From: DASRFR01 sp035651455 | GTDB taxonomy: Bacteria > Acidobacteriota > Terriglobia > Terriglobales > Acidobacteriaceae | NCBI GenBank assembly: GCA_035651455.1 | Contig: DASRFR010000029.1 | Span: forward strand, 372,001 to 436,000 | DNA length: 64,000 nucleotides | Reading direction: 5' to 3' | Shown here: piece by piece, positions 38,056 to 44,949 of the stretch | Numbering within the stretch: position 1 is the stretch's first letter | Layout: each line of letters starts with the position of its first letter | Position numbers and translations under genes: made by a program | The notes under the pieces: model-generated | Databases searched by the model: none | Told to the model about the DNA's origin: nothing | What the model saw: the letters and a program-made list of their open reading frames with translations, nothing else

Positions 38056-38475
38056 ATGAAAAAGCAAAGTTTGACGTTCGCCATTGTGCTGAGCCTGCTG
38101 TTGGCAGCGGGATCGGCATTTGCCCAAACCATCAACGTGGCCGCGGATATTCCATTCGGGTTTGTTGTCAACAAGCATACGGTCCCGGCGGGACATTACA
38201 CCCTGAAGTCGCTGGGGCCGAACCGAATGCTCATGCTGCGGGATAGCAATGACCAGCCGGTCGCTATCATCAGCGCCAACCGGGCAGAATCGCTGACACC
38301 ATCGGCCAACACCAAGCTGATCTTCCGGCGATATGAGAACCGCTATTTCCTGTCGCAAGTTTGGATGCAGGGCGAGGATTCCGGGCTTCAGTTGCCGAAA
38401 AGCGCCCGCGAGTCCGAAGTGGCGCTCGATTTCCACCCCGAGCGAGTGGAAGTCCTGGCGCAGTTGAGTAAGTAG
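38056..38475 (+). CDS. exported acidobacterial protein, likely sigma-54 regulated
   Basis: A 139-residue protein from the ATG at 38056 with GGGAGGGG six bases before it. A clear signal peptide (LLLAAGSAFAQ) is followed by a small beta-rich domain with the motif IPFGFVVNKHTVPAGHYTL. I recall this motif as a very common acidobacterial family with no known role. Upstream lie a -24/-12 promoter and enhancer-like sites, and a strong terminator follows, so it is a single-gene transcript controlled by the divergent activator. Confidence 0.75.
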   Translation: MKKQSLTFAIVLSLLLAAGSAFAQTINVAADIPFGFVVNKHTVPAGHYTLKSLGPNRMLMLRDSNDQPVAIISANRAESLTPSANTKLIFRRYENRYFLSQVWMQGEDSGLQLPKSARESEVALDFHPERVEVLAQLSK

Positions 38476-38506
38476 TTTCAAATCGAGCGATGTTTCAGGG
38501 GGAGGA

Positions 38507-38537
38507 GGGCACACTTTCGGGTGTGCCCTTTCTTTTT
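38507..38537 (+). terminator. Rho-independent terminator
   Basis: An 8-bp perfect stem (GGGCACAC at 38507-38514, GTGTGCCC at 38521-38528, extended by A-T) with a six-base loop TTTCGG and a tail TTTCTTTTT. It ends the exported-protein transcript. Confidence 0.9.
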
Positions 38538-38596
38538 ATGCCCGACACTTGTGATTTCTCGTGCCGCGTTTCGCCCCCCCACTTTCGGGCTATTCC

Positions 38597-38643
38597 ATCG
38601 TGACACGATCATTTGTTATTCTGGCAATGCATCGTGACACGAC
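38597..38643. promoter_or_regulatory. two palindromic operator-like sites
   Basis: ATCGTGACACGAT is a perfect 13-base palindrome at 38597-38609; a second copy, ATCGTGACACGAC at 38631-38643, differs only at the last base. Their centres are 34 bases apart. Paired sites of this type are typical of dimeric repressors. No regulator gene is adjacent, so the binder is unknown. Confidence 0.55.
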
Positions 38644-38646
38644 AAG

Positions 38647-38688
38647 AACCCGCCGGACCACTTTGGAGGAGGGGCTCGGCGGGTTTTT
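38647..38688 (+). terminator. terminator-like hairpin
   Basis: AACCCGCCG (38647-38655) pairs with CGGCGGGTT (38677-38685), enclosing a 21-base loop rich in G, and is followed by TTTTT. It starts four bases after the second palindrome, as if the palindromes control a very short transcript that ends here. Confidence 0.6.
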
Positions 38689-38979
38689 GAATTCTGCCGC
38701 GCACGCAGTGAGGCTCGGCAACGTTTTCCAATCTATCTTCCCGGCTTCGTTCTCCTGCTTCCCTGGCCCCAGACATCCAACACATTCAGCGCCGGTGAAG
38801 TCATCCGTGGTAGAAGCCAAAGCCTGTGATCGAGGCAACCCTCGTTTCCCGATTGTGCTTACAATGGGGACCGGAGATTCAGCCGCCCTATAACACCGAA
38901 AACCAGGGCCACGACATCCAAGCAAGCGCACTGGTGGTAAATCATTCATTTCACCCCTAACTGCAAAGGAGAACTCCCC

Positions 38980-39606
38980 ATGGCGAAACGAGATGGTTCC
39001 GGCAACCGCGAAAAAATAAGCGCACAGCCTCGATTGCACCAACGAGCTCCCGAAATCCAGGAATATGGGACGGTCAACCACATGCTCCCTTTGGAATTGG
39101 AAGAGCCGGTGAGGCTGGAGATGACGGAGCAACTTAACCAAATGCTGGCCGACACCATGACATTGCGTGATCTATACAAGAAGTCTCACTGGCAGGTTTC
39201 CGGCCCGACTTTCTACCAATTGCACCTTCTCTACGACAAGCACTTCGAGCAACAAGTCGAGCTGGTCGACACCATCGCCGAGCGCATTCAGATCCTGGGC
39301 GGACTGGCCATTGCGATGGCGGCCGATGTCGCCGAGACCACCCAGATTGAACGCCCGCCTAGAGGACGCGAAGAGGTACCCGTGCAACTCTCACGCCTGC
39401 TCGACGCTCACCAGATCATCATTCGCCACTGCCGTACGCTGGCGAAGAGAGCGTCGCAGCTGGGCGATGACGGAACCAACGATATGGTGGTCAGCGATGT
39501 CCTGCGAACCAACGAAATGCAGGTATGGTTTCTGAGCGAGCACCTGGTGAAAGCGCCGGTCGTCGAGTCGCAAACGCCGCTGTACAAACCAGCAAAGACC
39601 GCCTAA
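38980..39606 (+). CDS. dps: Dps-type ferritin-like DNA-protection protein
   Basis: A 208-residue Dps homologue that stores iron and shields DNA in stress. All ligands of the ferroxidase site are present with the canonical spacing of E. coli Dps: His70, His82, Asp86, Asp97 and Glu101 (HW, HLLYD, VDTIAE). A polar, lysine- and arginine-containing N-terminal extension of about 30 residues could bind DNA. The ATG at 38980 has AAAGGAG ten bases upstream. A bidirectional terminator follows. Confidence 0.93.
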   Translation: MAKRDGSGNREKISAQPRLHQRAPEIQEYGTVNHMLPLELEEPVRLEMTEQLNQMLADTMTLRDLYKKSHWQVSGPTFYQLHLLYDKHFEQQVELVDTIAERIQILGGLAIAMAADVAETTQIERPPRGREEVPVQLSRLLDAHQIIIRHCRTLAKRASQLGDDGTNDMVVSDVLRTNEMQVWFLSEHLVKAPVVESQTPLYKPAKTA

Positions 39607-39668
39607 AGCCCTCGACTCGCGAATACCGGCAAATCGAAATCGATAGCTGGAGCTCTGAACAGACAAAT

Positions 39669-39710
39669 GCCCGCGTTCTATTGTGGAATGGCACAAATAA
39701 GAACGCGGGC
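39669..39710. terminator. bidirectional terminator between dps and the HAF gene
   Basis: An 11-bp perfect stem (GCCCGCGTTCT at 39669-39679 and AGAACGCGGGC at 39700-39710) with a possible inner TTGTG/CACAA stem. It lies between convergent genes and has T-rich tails on both sides (TTTGCC on plus; ATTTGT on minus). Confidence 0.8.
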
Positions 39711-39751
39711 TTTGCCGTACTGCAACCTCGCTACAATCACCTCCGTGACAA

Positions 39752-40648
39752 TCAATGACAATTCTTGCCGAGAAAACCAAGCTGCTGTTTGCCATTTACA
39801 GCCACGCCGGTGATGTCGCCCAAACTATTGATGCCTGAAGCCGACACGCTGGTCGCATTGGGGATGACCAGAGTTTTGAAGGTCCCATTCACATATTCGA
39901 ATCCAATGCCGCCGGAATCGGTGGTCTGCTGATACCAGCCAGTAACGATTCCCTGATCGTTGATGCCGGTCAGGGTGGTGTTGTAGTTGTTGCCCGGGGC
40001 ATCCACCTGCTGGAACTGGCCGTTTGTCAGAATGAATCCGTGAATGTGAGGCACGGGTTGCTGGTTATCAATGAAATCCCCGACGATGCCCCCCAGATTG
40101 TTGATCGCGTTTGCGGAGGTAGCGGAAGCGTTGGGATATCGGACATCAGTGTAGGCTCCGTTCATGAGGGAAAAGCCGCTGGAATCGACTTCGCTCTGCC
40201 AATGGGTTCCCACAATCGCGCCATTGTTGTTGATTCCGCTGGGCACCGTCTGGATCGAGGCGGGATAGTTTATTGGGGTCAGCTTTCCGCCCTGCAACAG
40301 AAAACCGTGGTCCGTAAAAGCCTGGTGCCGCCCGAATGCGCCGACGATTGCGCCATTGTCGTTGATGCCGGAAAAGAAAGTCGTGGGGAATCCCGGATAG
40401 CTGAAAGTGGACATGGAGCCGTTCGCCTTGCGAAGGAAAGCAGCATCATTCTCCGTGGCCGTGAACCAACCTCCGACTATGGTGTCCGAACTGTTGATCC
40501 CGCTTGCTGTGGTTGGTTTGGCACCATTATTGTTTACTGCGAAGAAAGTGTAATTGCAGGTGAGGGTTTGAGCTTGGGAAGTCTGAGACAGGAGCAGCAC
40601 GCACAACGGCAGCACTGCACCGACGACAGCGAGGAACGTGAACCGCAC
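39752..40648 (-). CDS. exported HAF-repeat protein
   Basis: About 298 residues from the GTG at 40648, which follows GGAGGAGG; the frame is open to 40759, but this strong ribosome site marks the start. A hydrophobic segment (FLAVVGAVLPLCVLLLSQTSQAQ) is the signal peptide. The mature part is about six imperfect repeats of a HAF-type unit, each with a GI(N/S)(D/N)xGxIVG core (GINSSDTIVGGW, GINDNGAIVGAF, GINNNGAIVGTH, AINNLGGIVGDF, GINDQGIVTGWY, GINSLGDITGVA). Such beta-propeller-like repeats are extracellular; function is unknown. Confidence 0.75.
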   Translation of the reverse strand: MRFTFLAVVGAVLPLCVLLLSQTSQAQTLTCNYTFFAVNNNGAKPTTASGINSSDTIVGGWFTATENDAAFLRKANGSMSTFSYPGFPTTFFSGINDNGAIVGAFGRHQAFTDHGFLLQGGKLTPINYPASIQTVPSGINNNGAIVGTHWQSEVDSSGFSLMNGAYTDVRYPNASATSANAINNLGGIVGDFIDNQQPVPHIHGFILTNGQFQQVDAPGNNYNTTLTGINDQGIVTGWYQQTTDSGGIGFEYVNGTFKTLVIPNATSVSASGINSLGDITGVAVNGKQQLGFLGKNCH

Positions 40649-40792
40649 AGCCTCCTCCAAAAGGGAATTCAGCCATTCAGATGGGAGTCGCAGCAGGGTG
40701 GTTGCTTCGGTTGGAGGGTTGAAAACCGCGCTGGACGCGGGTTTTAATCCAGCTTTCATTGCCCAGCTTCGCGCATGAGGTCTGCAGGCGGT

Positions 40793-42208
40793 CTAGAGAA
40801 TGTAGCGGGACAGGTCCTGGTCTTTCACTATTTCGCTGAGCGTTTTACGGACGTAATCGGCATCAATGATGACCTGCTGACCCTTCTTCTCAGGAGCCTC
40901 GAAGCTGATCTCGTCGAGGACACGCTCCATGATGGTGTGCAGACGCCGTGCTCCGATGTTCTCCGTGCCTTCGTTCACGCGGAACGCGAAACGCGCCACT
41001 TCTTCCAGCGAATCGCGGGTAAATTCGAGCTTTACGCCTTCGGTTTCAAGCAGCGCCGTGTATTGTTTGACCAGGGACGACTTGGGCTCGGTAAGAATGC
41101 GAATGAAGTCATCCATGGTGAGCGATTGCAACTCTACGCGGATGGGGAAACGGCCCTGCAGTTCCGGAATGAGGTCGCTCGGCTTGGAGACATGGAAAGC
41201 GCCGGCGGCGATGAACAGTATGTGGTCGGTCCTCACCATGCCGTAACGCGTATTGACCGTGGTTCCTTCGACGACCGGCAGAATGTCGCGTTGCACGCCT
41301 TCGCGTGAAACGTCGGGCCCGTGACCGCCTTCGCGGCCCGCGATCTTATCAATTTCGTCGAGGAAAACGATGCCTGAATTTTCCACGCGATCAATCGCAA
41401 GACGCGTGACCTGCTCCATGTCAATGAGGCGCTGCTCCTCTTCCTGGATCAGGTACTCGAACGCCTCATTGACCTTCATCTTCCGCTTCTTGGTGCGCTG
41501 GCCGAAGATGTTGGGCAGCATGTCCTTCATGTTAATGTCCATCTCCTCGATACCCTGGTTGGAGATGATCTCGAACGAAGGAAATGAGCGCTCGCGCACC
41601 TCAATTTCCACCATGCGCTCGTCGAGCTTGCCCTCCCGCAGTTGCTGGCGCAGCTTCTCGCGAGTGCGGGAATGCGATTCCGCGAGACTCGTGTTGCCGT
41701 CGATGACTACGCCTCCGCTGCTGGAATCTCCCGTGCGCGGCGTGGGCGTGGGAGGAAGCAGGATATCAAGCAGGCGCTCTTCGGCATTCATCTCGGCCTT
41801 GTCTGCCACGTCTTCTAGCTTCTCTTCGCGCACCATCTCGATGGCGATCTCAACCAGGTCGCGAATCATCGACTCGACGTCGCGCCCCACGTAACCAACT
41901 TCCGTGAACTTCGAAGCCTCCACCTTGAGGAACGGCGAGTTGGTGAGCTTGGCGAGGCGGCGAGCGATTTCGGTTTTGCCGACGCCGGTAGGGCCGATCA
42001 TGATGATGTTCTTGGGTATGATTTCTTCCGCCAGGTCAGGCGCGAGCTTTTGCCGGCGCATGCGGTTGCGCAGAGCAATGGCCGTGGCGCGTTTGGCATC
42101 CTTCTGCCCAACCACATACTTATCGAGCTCCGCCACGATTTCGCGCGGCGTCAGCTCGTCCAGCGCAAGTTGTTCTTCGTCCAGAGTTCCGGGTAGATAA
42201 ATAGCCAT
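40793..42208 (-). CDS. hslU: HslUV protease ATPase subunit
   Basis: A 471-residue AAA+ unfoldase that feeds proteins to HslV. Walker A GPTGVGKTE, a large middle (I) domain, Walker B IVFLDEIDKIA and the conserved C-terminal RYIL, which docks into HslV, are all present. Length is normal. It follows hslV by 69 bases on the same strand. Confidence 0.96.
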   Translation of the reverse strand: MAIYLPGTLDEEQLALDELTPREIVAELDKYVVGQKDAKRATAIALRNRMRRQKLAPDLAEEIIPKNIIMIGPTGVGKTEIARRLAKLTNSPFLKVEASKFTEVGYVGRDVESMIRDLVEIAIEMVREEKLEDVADKAEMNAEERLLDILLPPTPTPRTGDSSSGGVVIDGNTSLAESHSRTREKLRQQLREGKLDERMVEIEVRERSFPSFEIISNQGIEEMDINMKDMLPNIFGQRTKKRKMKVNEAFEYLIQEEEQRLIDMEQVTRLAIDRVENSGIVFLDEIDKIAGREGGHGPDVSREGVQRDILPVVEGTTVNTRYGMVRTDHILFIAAGAFHVSKPSDLIPELQGRFPIRVELQSLTMDDFIRILTEPKSSLVKQYTALLETEGVKLEFTRDSLEEVARFAFRVNEGTENIGARRLHTIMERVLDEISFEAPEKKGQQVIIDADYVRKTLSEIVKDQDLSRYIL

Positions 42209-42277
42209 AATGAAAACAAGGTTGTTGGCCGCTCGTCGCCAGCGCTCCTGCTTCAGGAGCCTACGGCAAACAACGTT

Positions 42278-42820
42278 CTACAGTTCCTCTATCACTGCCT
42301 TCTCATTGGTATAGATGCACATCTTGCCCGCAATCTTCATCGCTTCTTCGGCAATCTGGCGGGCCGGAAGCTGGGTGTGATCGGCAAGGGCCTGCGCGGC
42401 GGCCTGGGCAAACGGTCCACCACTGCCAATCGCTGCAATGCCGCTGTCGGGCTCAATAACGTCACCCTGACCGCTGAGCAGATAAGTTTGCTCCTTGTCG
42501 GCGACGAGCAAAAGGGCTTCCAAGTGGCGCAGGAACTTGTCGGTGCGCCAATCCTTGGCCAGTTCTACGGCTGCCCGCCCTAGATTTCCATGATATTGCT
42601 CCAGCTTGGATTCGAAGCGGCTAAAGAGAGAAAAGGCATCGGCAGTCGATCCGGCAAATCCCGCCAGGATCTTGTCCTGATAGAGCCGCCGGATCTTCCG
42701 GGCAGTGTGCTTGATGACTGATTCGCCGAGGGTTACCTGTCCATCGCCAGCCATGACGACCTTGCCATCCCGGCGCACACACAAAACTGTTGTAGACCGT
42801 ATAAGACGCTTCTTGCTCAT
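42278..42820 (-). CDS. hslV: HslUV protease proteolytic subunit
   Basis: A 180-residue N-terminal-Thr protease. The catalytic Thr should be the first of the TT in STTVLCVRRDGKVVMAGDGQVT. It lies nine residues in, so a short leader must be removed to expose it; E. coli HslV has only the Met. Downstream GFAGSTADAF and GSGGPFAQAAAQAL are typical. An extended -10 promoter (TGCTATAAT) lies 15 bases upstream, so the leader is very short; the inverted repeat at 42854 sits above it. Confidence 0.95.
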   Translation of the reverse strand: MSKKRLIRSTTVLCVRRDGKVVMAGDGQVTLGESVIKHTARKIRRLYQDKILAGFAGSTADAFSLFSRFESKLEQYHGNLGRAAVELAKDWRTDKFLRHLEALLLVADKEQTYLLSGQGDVIEPDSGIAAIGSGGPFAQAAAQALADHTQLPARQIAEEAMKIAGKMCIYTNEKAVIEEL

Positions 42821-42834
42821 GGGGACAATCTTTC

Positions 42835-42843
42835 ATTATAGCA
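42835..42843 (-). promoter_or_regulatory. extended -10 promoter of hslVU
   Basis: On the minus strand TGCTATAAT forms a TGn extended -10 box with a perfect TATAAT (plus-strand 42835-42843). No matching -35 is needed for this class. Transcription would start about eight bases before the hslV ATG. Confidence 0.6.
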
Positions 42844-42853
42844 GCGCGTCGAT

Positions 42854-42888
42854 TGTGGGCCCATCGTCGTGAGGAAGATGGGCTCACA
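42854..42888. repeat. 12-11-12 imperfect inverted repeat
   Basis: TGTGGGCCCATC (42854-42865) and GATGGGCTCACA (42877-42888) pair with one mismatch across an 11-base spacer. It overlaps the -35 region of the hslV promoter and lies just before the cytochrome terminator, so it could be an operator or a second hairpin. Confidence 0.5.
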
Positions 42889-42893
42889 GCGGC

Positions 42894-42921
42894 AAAAAAA
42901 AAGCGCGGGCGTAGCCCGCGC
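42894..42921 (-). terminator. Rho-independent terminator of the multihaem cytochrome gene
   Basis: On the minus strand a perfect 8-bp stem (GCGCGGGC with GCCCGCGC, loop of three, plus-strand 42903-42921) is followed by nine T residues. It stands 16 bases after the cytochrome stop. Confidence 0.92.
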
Positions 42922-42937
42922 CATTGTCGCCCAGAAC

Positions 42938-44611
42938 TTAGCCGCCGTTCGGCCCGTTGTGGCAGTCGTAGCAAGTGAATTGATGAAGTGCGGGAAAGGT
43001 CTTGCTCCTGCCGTCATCAAGCGTGAACGTACGTTGCACCTTGGCTTGGGAAAGGAACGAGCCGTTGTACTTCACTCCGTGGCAATACGCGCACGATTGG
43101 TAGCCGTAGCTGTCGACATAGCTTTGATGGCCGCCTTCGTTGACCCATGATTGTCCAAGACTGTGAACGCCGTGCGGGCCTCCCGTCGCGTTGACTCCGA
43201 GGTTGCTGTGGCAAACCGTGCACTCGGTAACCTTTGCCACATAACCTTGGAGAGCAACGGGATACACGTTGTCGTTAGCCTGAAGACTAGGGAATTCGGC
43301 GTGTTGGGACCCGTGACAACCAGAGCAGAATACTTGTCCATGGCCGGGGCTGTAGCGATAGAGATTTTTACCGGTTTGCGGGACATTGGGGTCAGTGGCA
43401 AAGGTCATGTCCTTTGTCTGCCGCCATTGTCCCTTCGCAGTAAACGTAGAAGTGTAGCGAAGGCTGCTGTTGTGGCACATCTGGCAACTGGGTTCATCAA
43501 GCCAGCCGGTGCGGGTGGGATCCCCCACTTTGCTCAGGTTGCCGTGACAGGCGGAGCATAGTTGCGTGTTCATGGCACCCCGCTTGCACAAAGTCACAGG
43601 ACCCGGATGGCACAAATAGCAGGAATTCAGATCGCTGGTGATGCTGTTCTGATCAAGCGTCTTCCCATTCGAGAGCAGGATCTGCGCTCCATGGAGCGTG
43701 TGCATGTCAGCTGTGAGCGCCTTGATTCCGGTGAGGCCCGGCAATCCAAGCGCATTGTCGCTATGGCAGGCGGCACAAAGAACTGGGGTGCCTCCCAGCG
43801 CGGTTTGATACAAGCTCGACTGATAGGTATACCCGTTAGTTTGTAGCTGGCTCAGGTATTGAGAGATGGGCCAACGATCGTCATGCTTCCTGAGAATATT
43901 CAACTTCACGTCTTTGGCTGCATTTGGATTATTAACCCATCCGGCCGCGGGTTTAGCATACTGATCGGCTCCAGATGCATGGCAGGTTTTGCAACTCATC
44001 TCATCGCTGACAGAGAGCACGATGTTGGCGGTCGCCAGAATATTTCCTGACGTGTCCTTGGCCACGATCTGTGCCATTGGATAGGGATTGAAGTTGCCTT
44101 TGTCATCGTAAGGAACGGTAGGGACGCCGACGGCTTCCCAGTACCCTTCGGATGTGTTGTACGTCATAGCTTGCGGCGTGTTGCTCTGAACGGAGTAGTT
44201 GGCCAAGCCCACATCCGGCGGAACGCTGTTCAAGAAGAGCGTGCGTACCCAGTTCCAGAAATTAGTTTTGTTGGAACTGCGGCTGTTGAAAGATCCTTTC
44301 GGATCGGCAGCCGCCTGATAAGTAATCGTGACCCCGCTGCTGATCAGAACCGGGGGCTCGGTCTTCTGCACTAATTGAGCGTGAAGGGTGTTATACGGTG
44401 GCAGGACGGAGAAGATGGAGTAATCTTTGCCGTCAATACAGTGCATGCCAAGTTCGCTCCACGCCATCAGAGCGTAAGTTGCACCTGTAGGATTGGATGC
44501 GGTAACAGGATTAGCTTTCGGCGCAGTCTCTCCCGCGTTCCGGAGTCGTTGTGCTCCGGCGCTGAGAAACATGCAGCATAGCAGACCAATATGAATGTGA
44601 AGTCTCTTCAT
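42938..44611 (-). CDS. exported nine-haem c-type cytochrome
   Basis: A 557-residue protein from the ATG at 44611 (AGAGG eight bases upstream). A signal peptide is followed by nine CxxCH motifs: CKTCH, CAACH, CYLCH, CSACH, CQMCH, CSGCH, CTVCH, CAYCH and CYDCH, all in the second two-thirds. It is periplasmic or surface-bound and transfers electrons. The N-terminal 190 residues have no haem motif; they contain MHCIDGKDYS, and may be a separate domain. No terminal reductase or porin gene is next to it, so the pathway is unknown. It has its own terminator. Confidence 0.88.
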   Translation of the reverse strand: MKRLHIHIGLLCCMFLSAGAQRLRNAGETAPKANPVTASNPTGATYALMAWSELGMHCIDGKDYSIFSVLPPYNTLHAQLVQKTEPPVLISSGVTITYQAAADPKGSFNSRSSNKTNFWNWVRTLFLNSVPPDVGLANYSVQSNTPQAMTYNTSEGYWEAVGVPTVPYDDKGNFNPYPMAQIVAKDTSGNILATANIVLSVSDEMSCKTCHASGADQYAKPAAGWVNNPNAAKDVKLNILRKHDDRWPISQYLSQLQTNGYTYQSSLYQTALGGTPVLCAACHSDNALGLPGLTGIKALTADMHTLHGAQILLSNGKTLDQNSITSDLNSCYLCHPGPVTLCKRGAMNTQLCSACHGNLSKVGDPTRTGWLDEPSCQMCHNSSLRYTSTFTAKGQWRQTKDMTFATDPNVPQTGKNLYRYSPGHGQVFCSGCHGSQHAEFPSLQANDNVYPVALQGYVAKVTECTVCHSNLGVNATGGPHGVHSLGQSWVNEGGHQSYVDSYGYQSCAYCHGVKYNGSFLSQAKVQRTFTLDDGRSKTFPALHQFTCYDCHNGPNGG

Positions 44612-44949
44612 GTTCAAGCCTCTCTTGTTCGCTGGATGAAGAAAAGCGCCGCCGCTACCAAGGTCGTTGGAGTCGAGCAACCTTTGGCAATAACGGCCAG
44701 AGAATGTGAAGAAGCATTACCCGCGCTAGATTGAATCCAGGCGTCCATCAAATGCGGTGACTTGCAGCACATAGACGCTCATCTTTTTCACTGGATTCCC
44801 GAAGCGGAACAGAGAAGATGGTGCGGTGGTTTACTCGCGGACCCGGCGGCCTTCATGAGCGGCAAACTGGAATGACACTCAGTCGAATGTCGGAAGGCGT
44901 TGGCAATTACGTATACGGATCACTGTGTACAAATCTCAGGACAGCGTAT
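44612..44949. other. intergenic region before the multihaem cytochrome
   Basis: About 340 bases between the end of acnA and the start of the cytochrome gene; both are minus-strand genes. It should hold the cytochrome promoter. I checked a TGGCC..TTGCC element on the minus strand as a sigma-54 site and its spacing is wrong by two bases. No terminator is seen for acnA. Confidence 0.4.

Larger units (their letters stand above)
38538..38979. other. long intergenic region with palindrome pair and hairpin
   Basis: About 440 bases between the exported-protein gene and dps. It holds two related 13-base palindromes (38597 and 38631), a terminator-like hairpin (38647-38688), and then about 290 bases with no gene. 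The dps gene begins with a good ribosome site (AAAGGAG). No frame in it looks coding. Confidence 0.5.

Noticed and set aside
44640..44720. -24/-12-like element before the nine-haem cytochrome
   Set aside because: Spacing between GG and GC is eight bases, so it cannot be a proper sigma-54 promoter.
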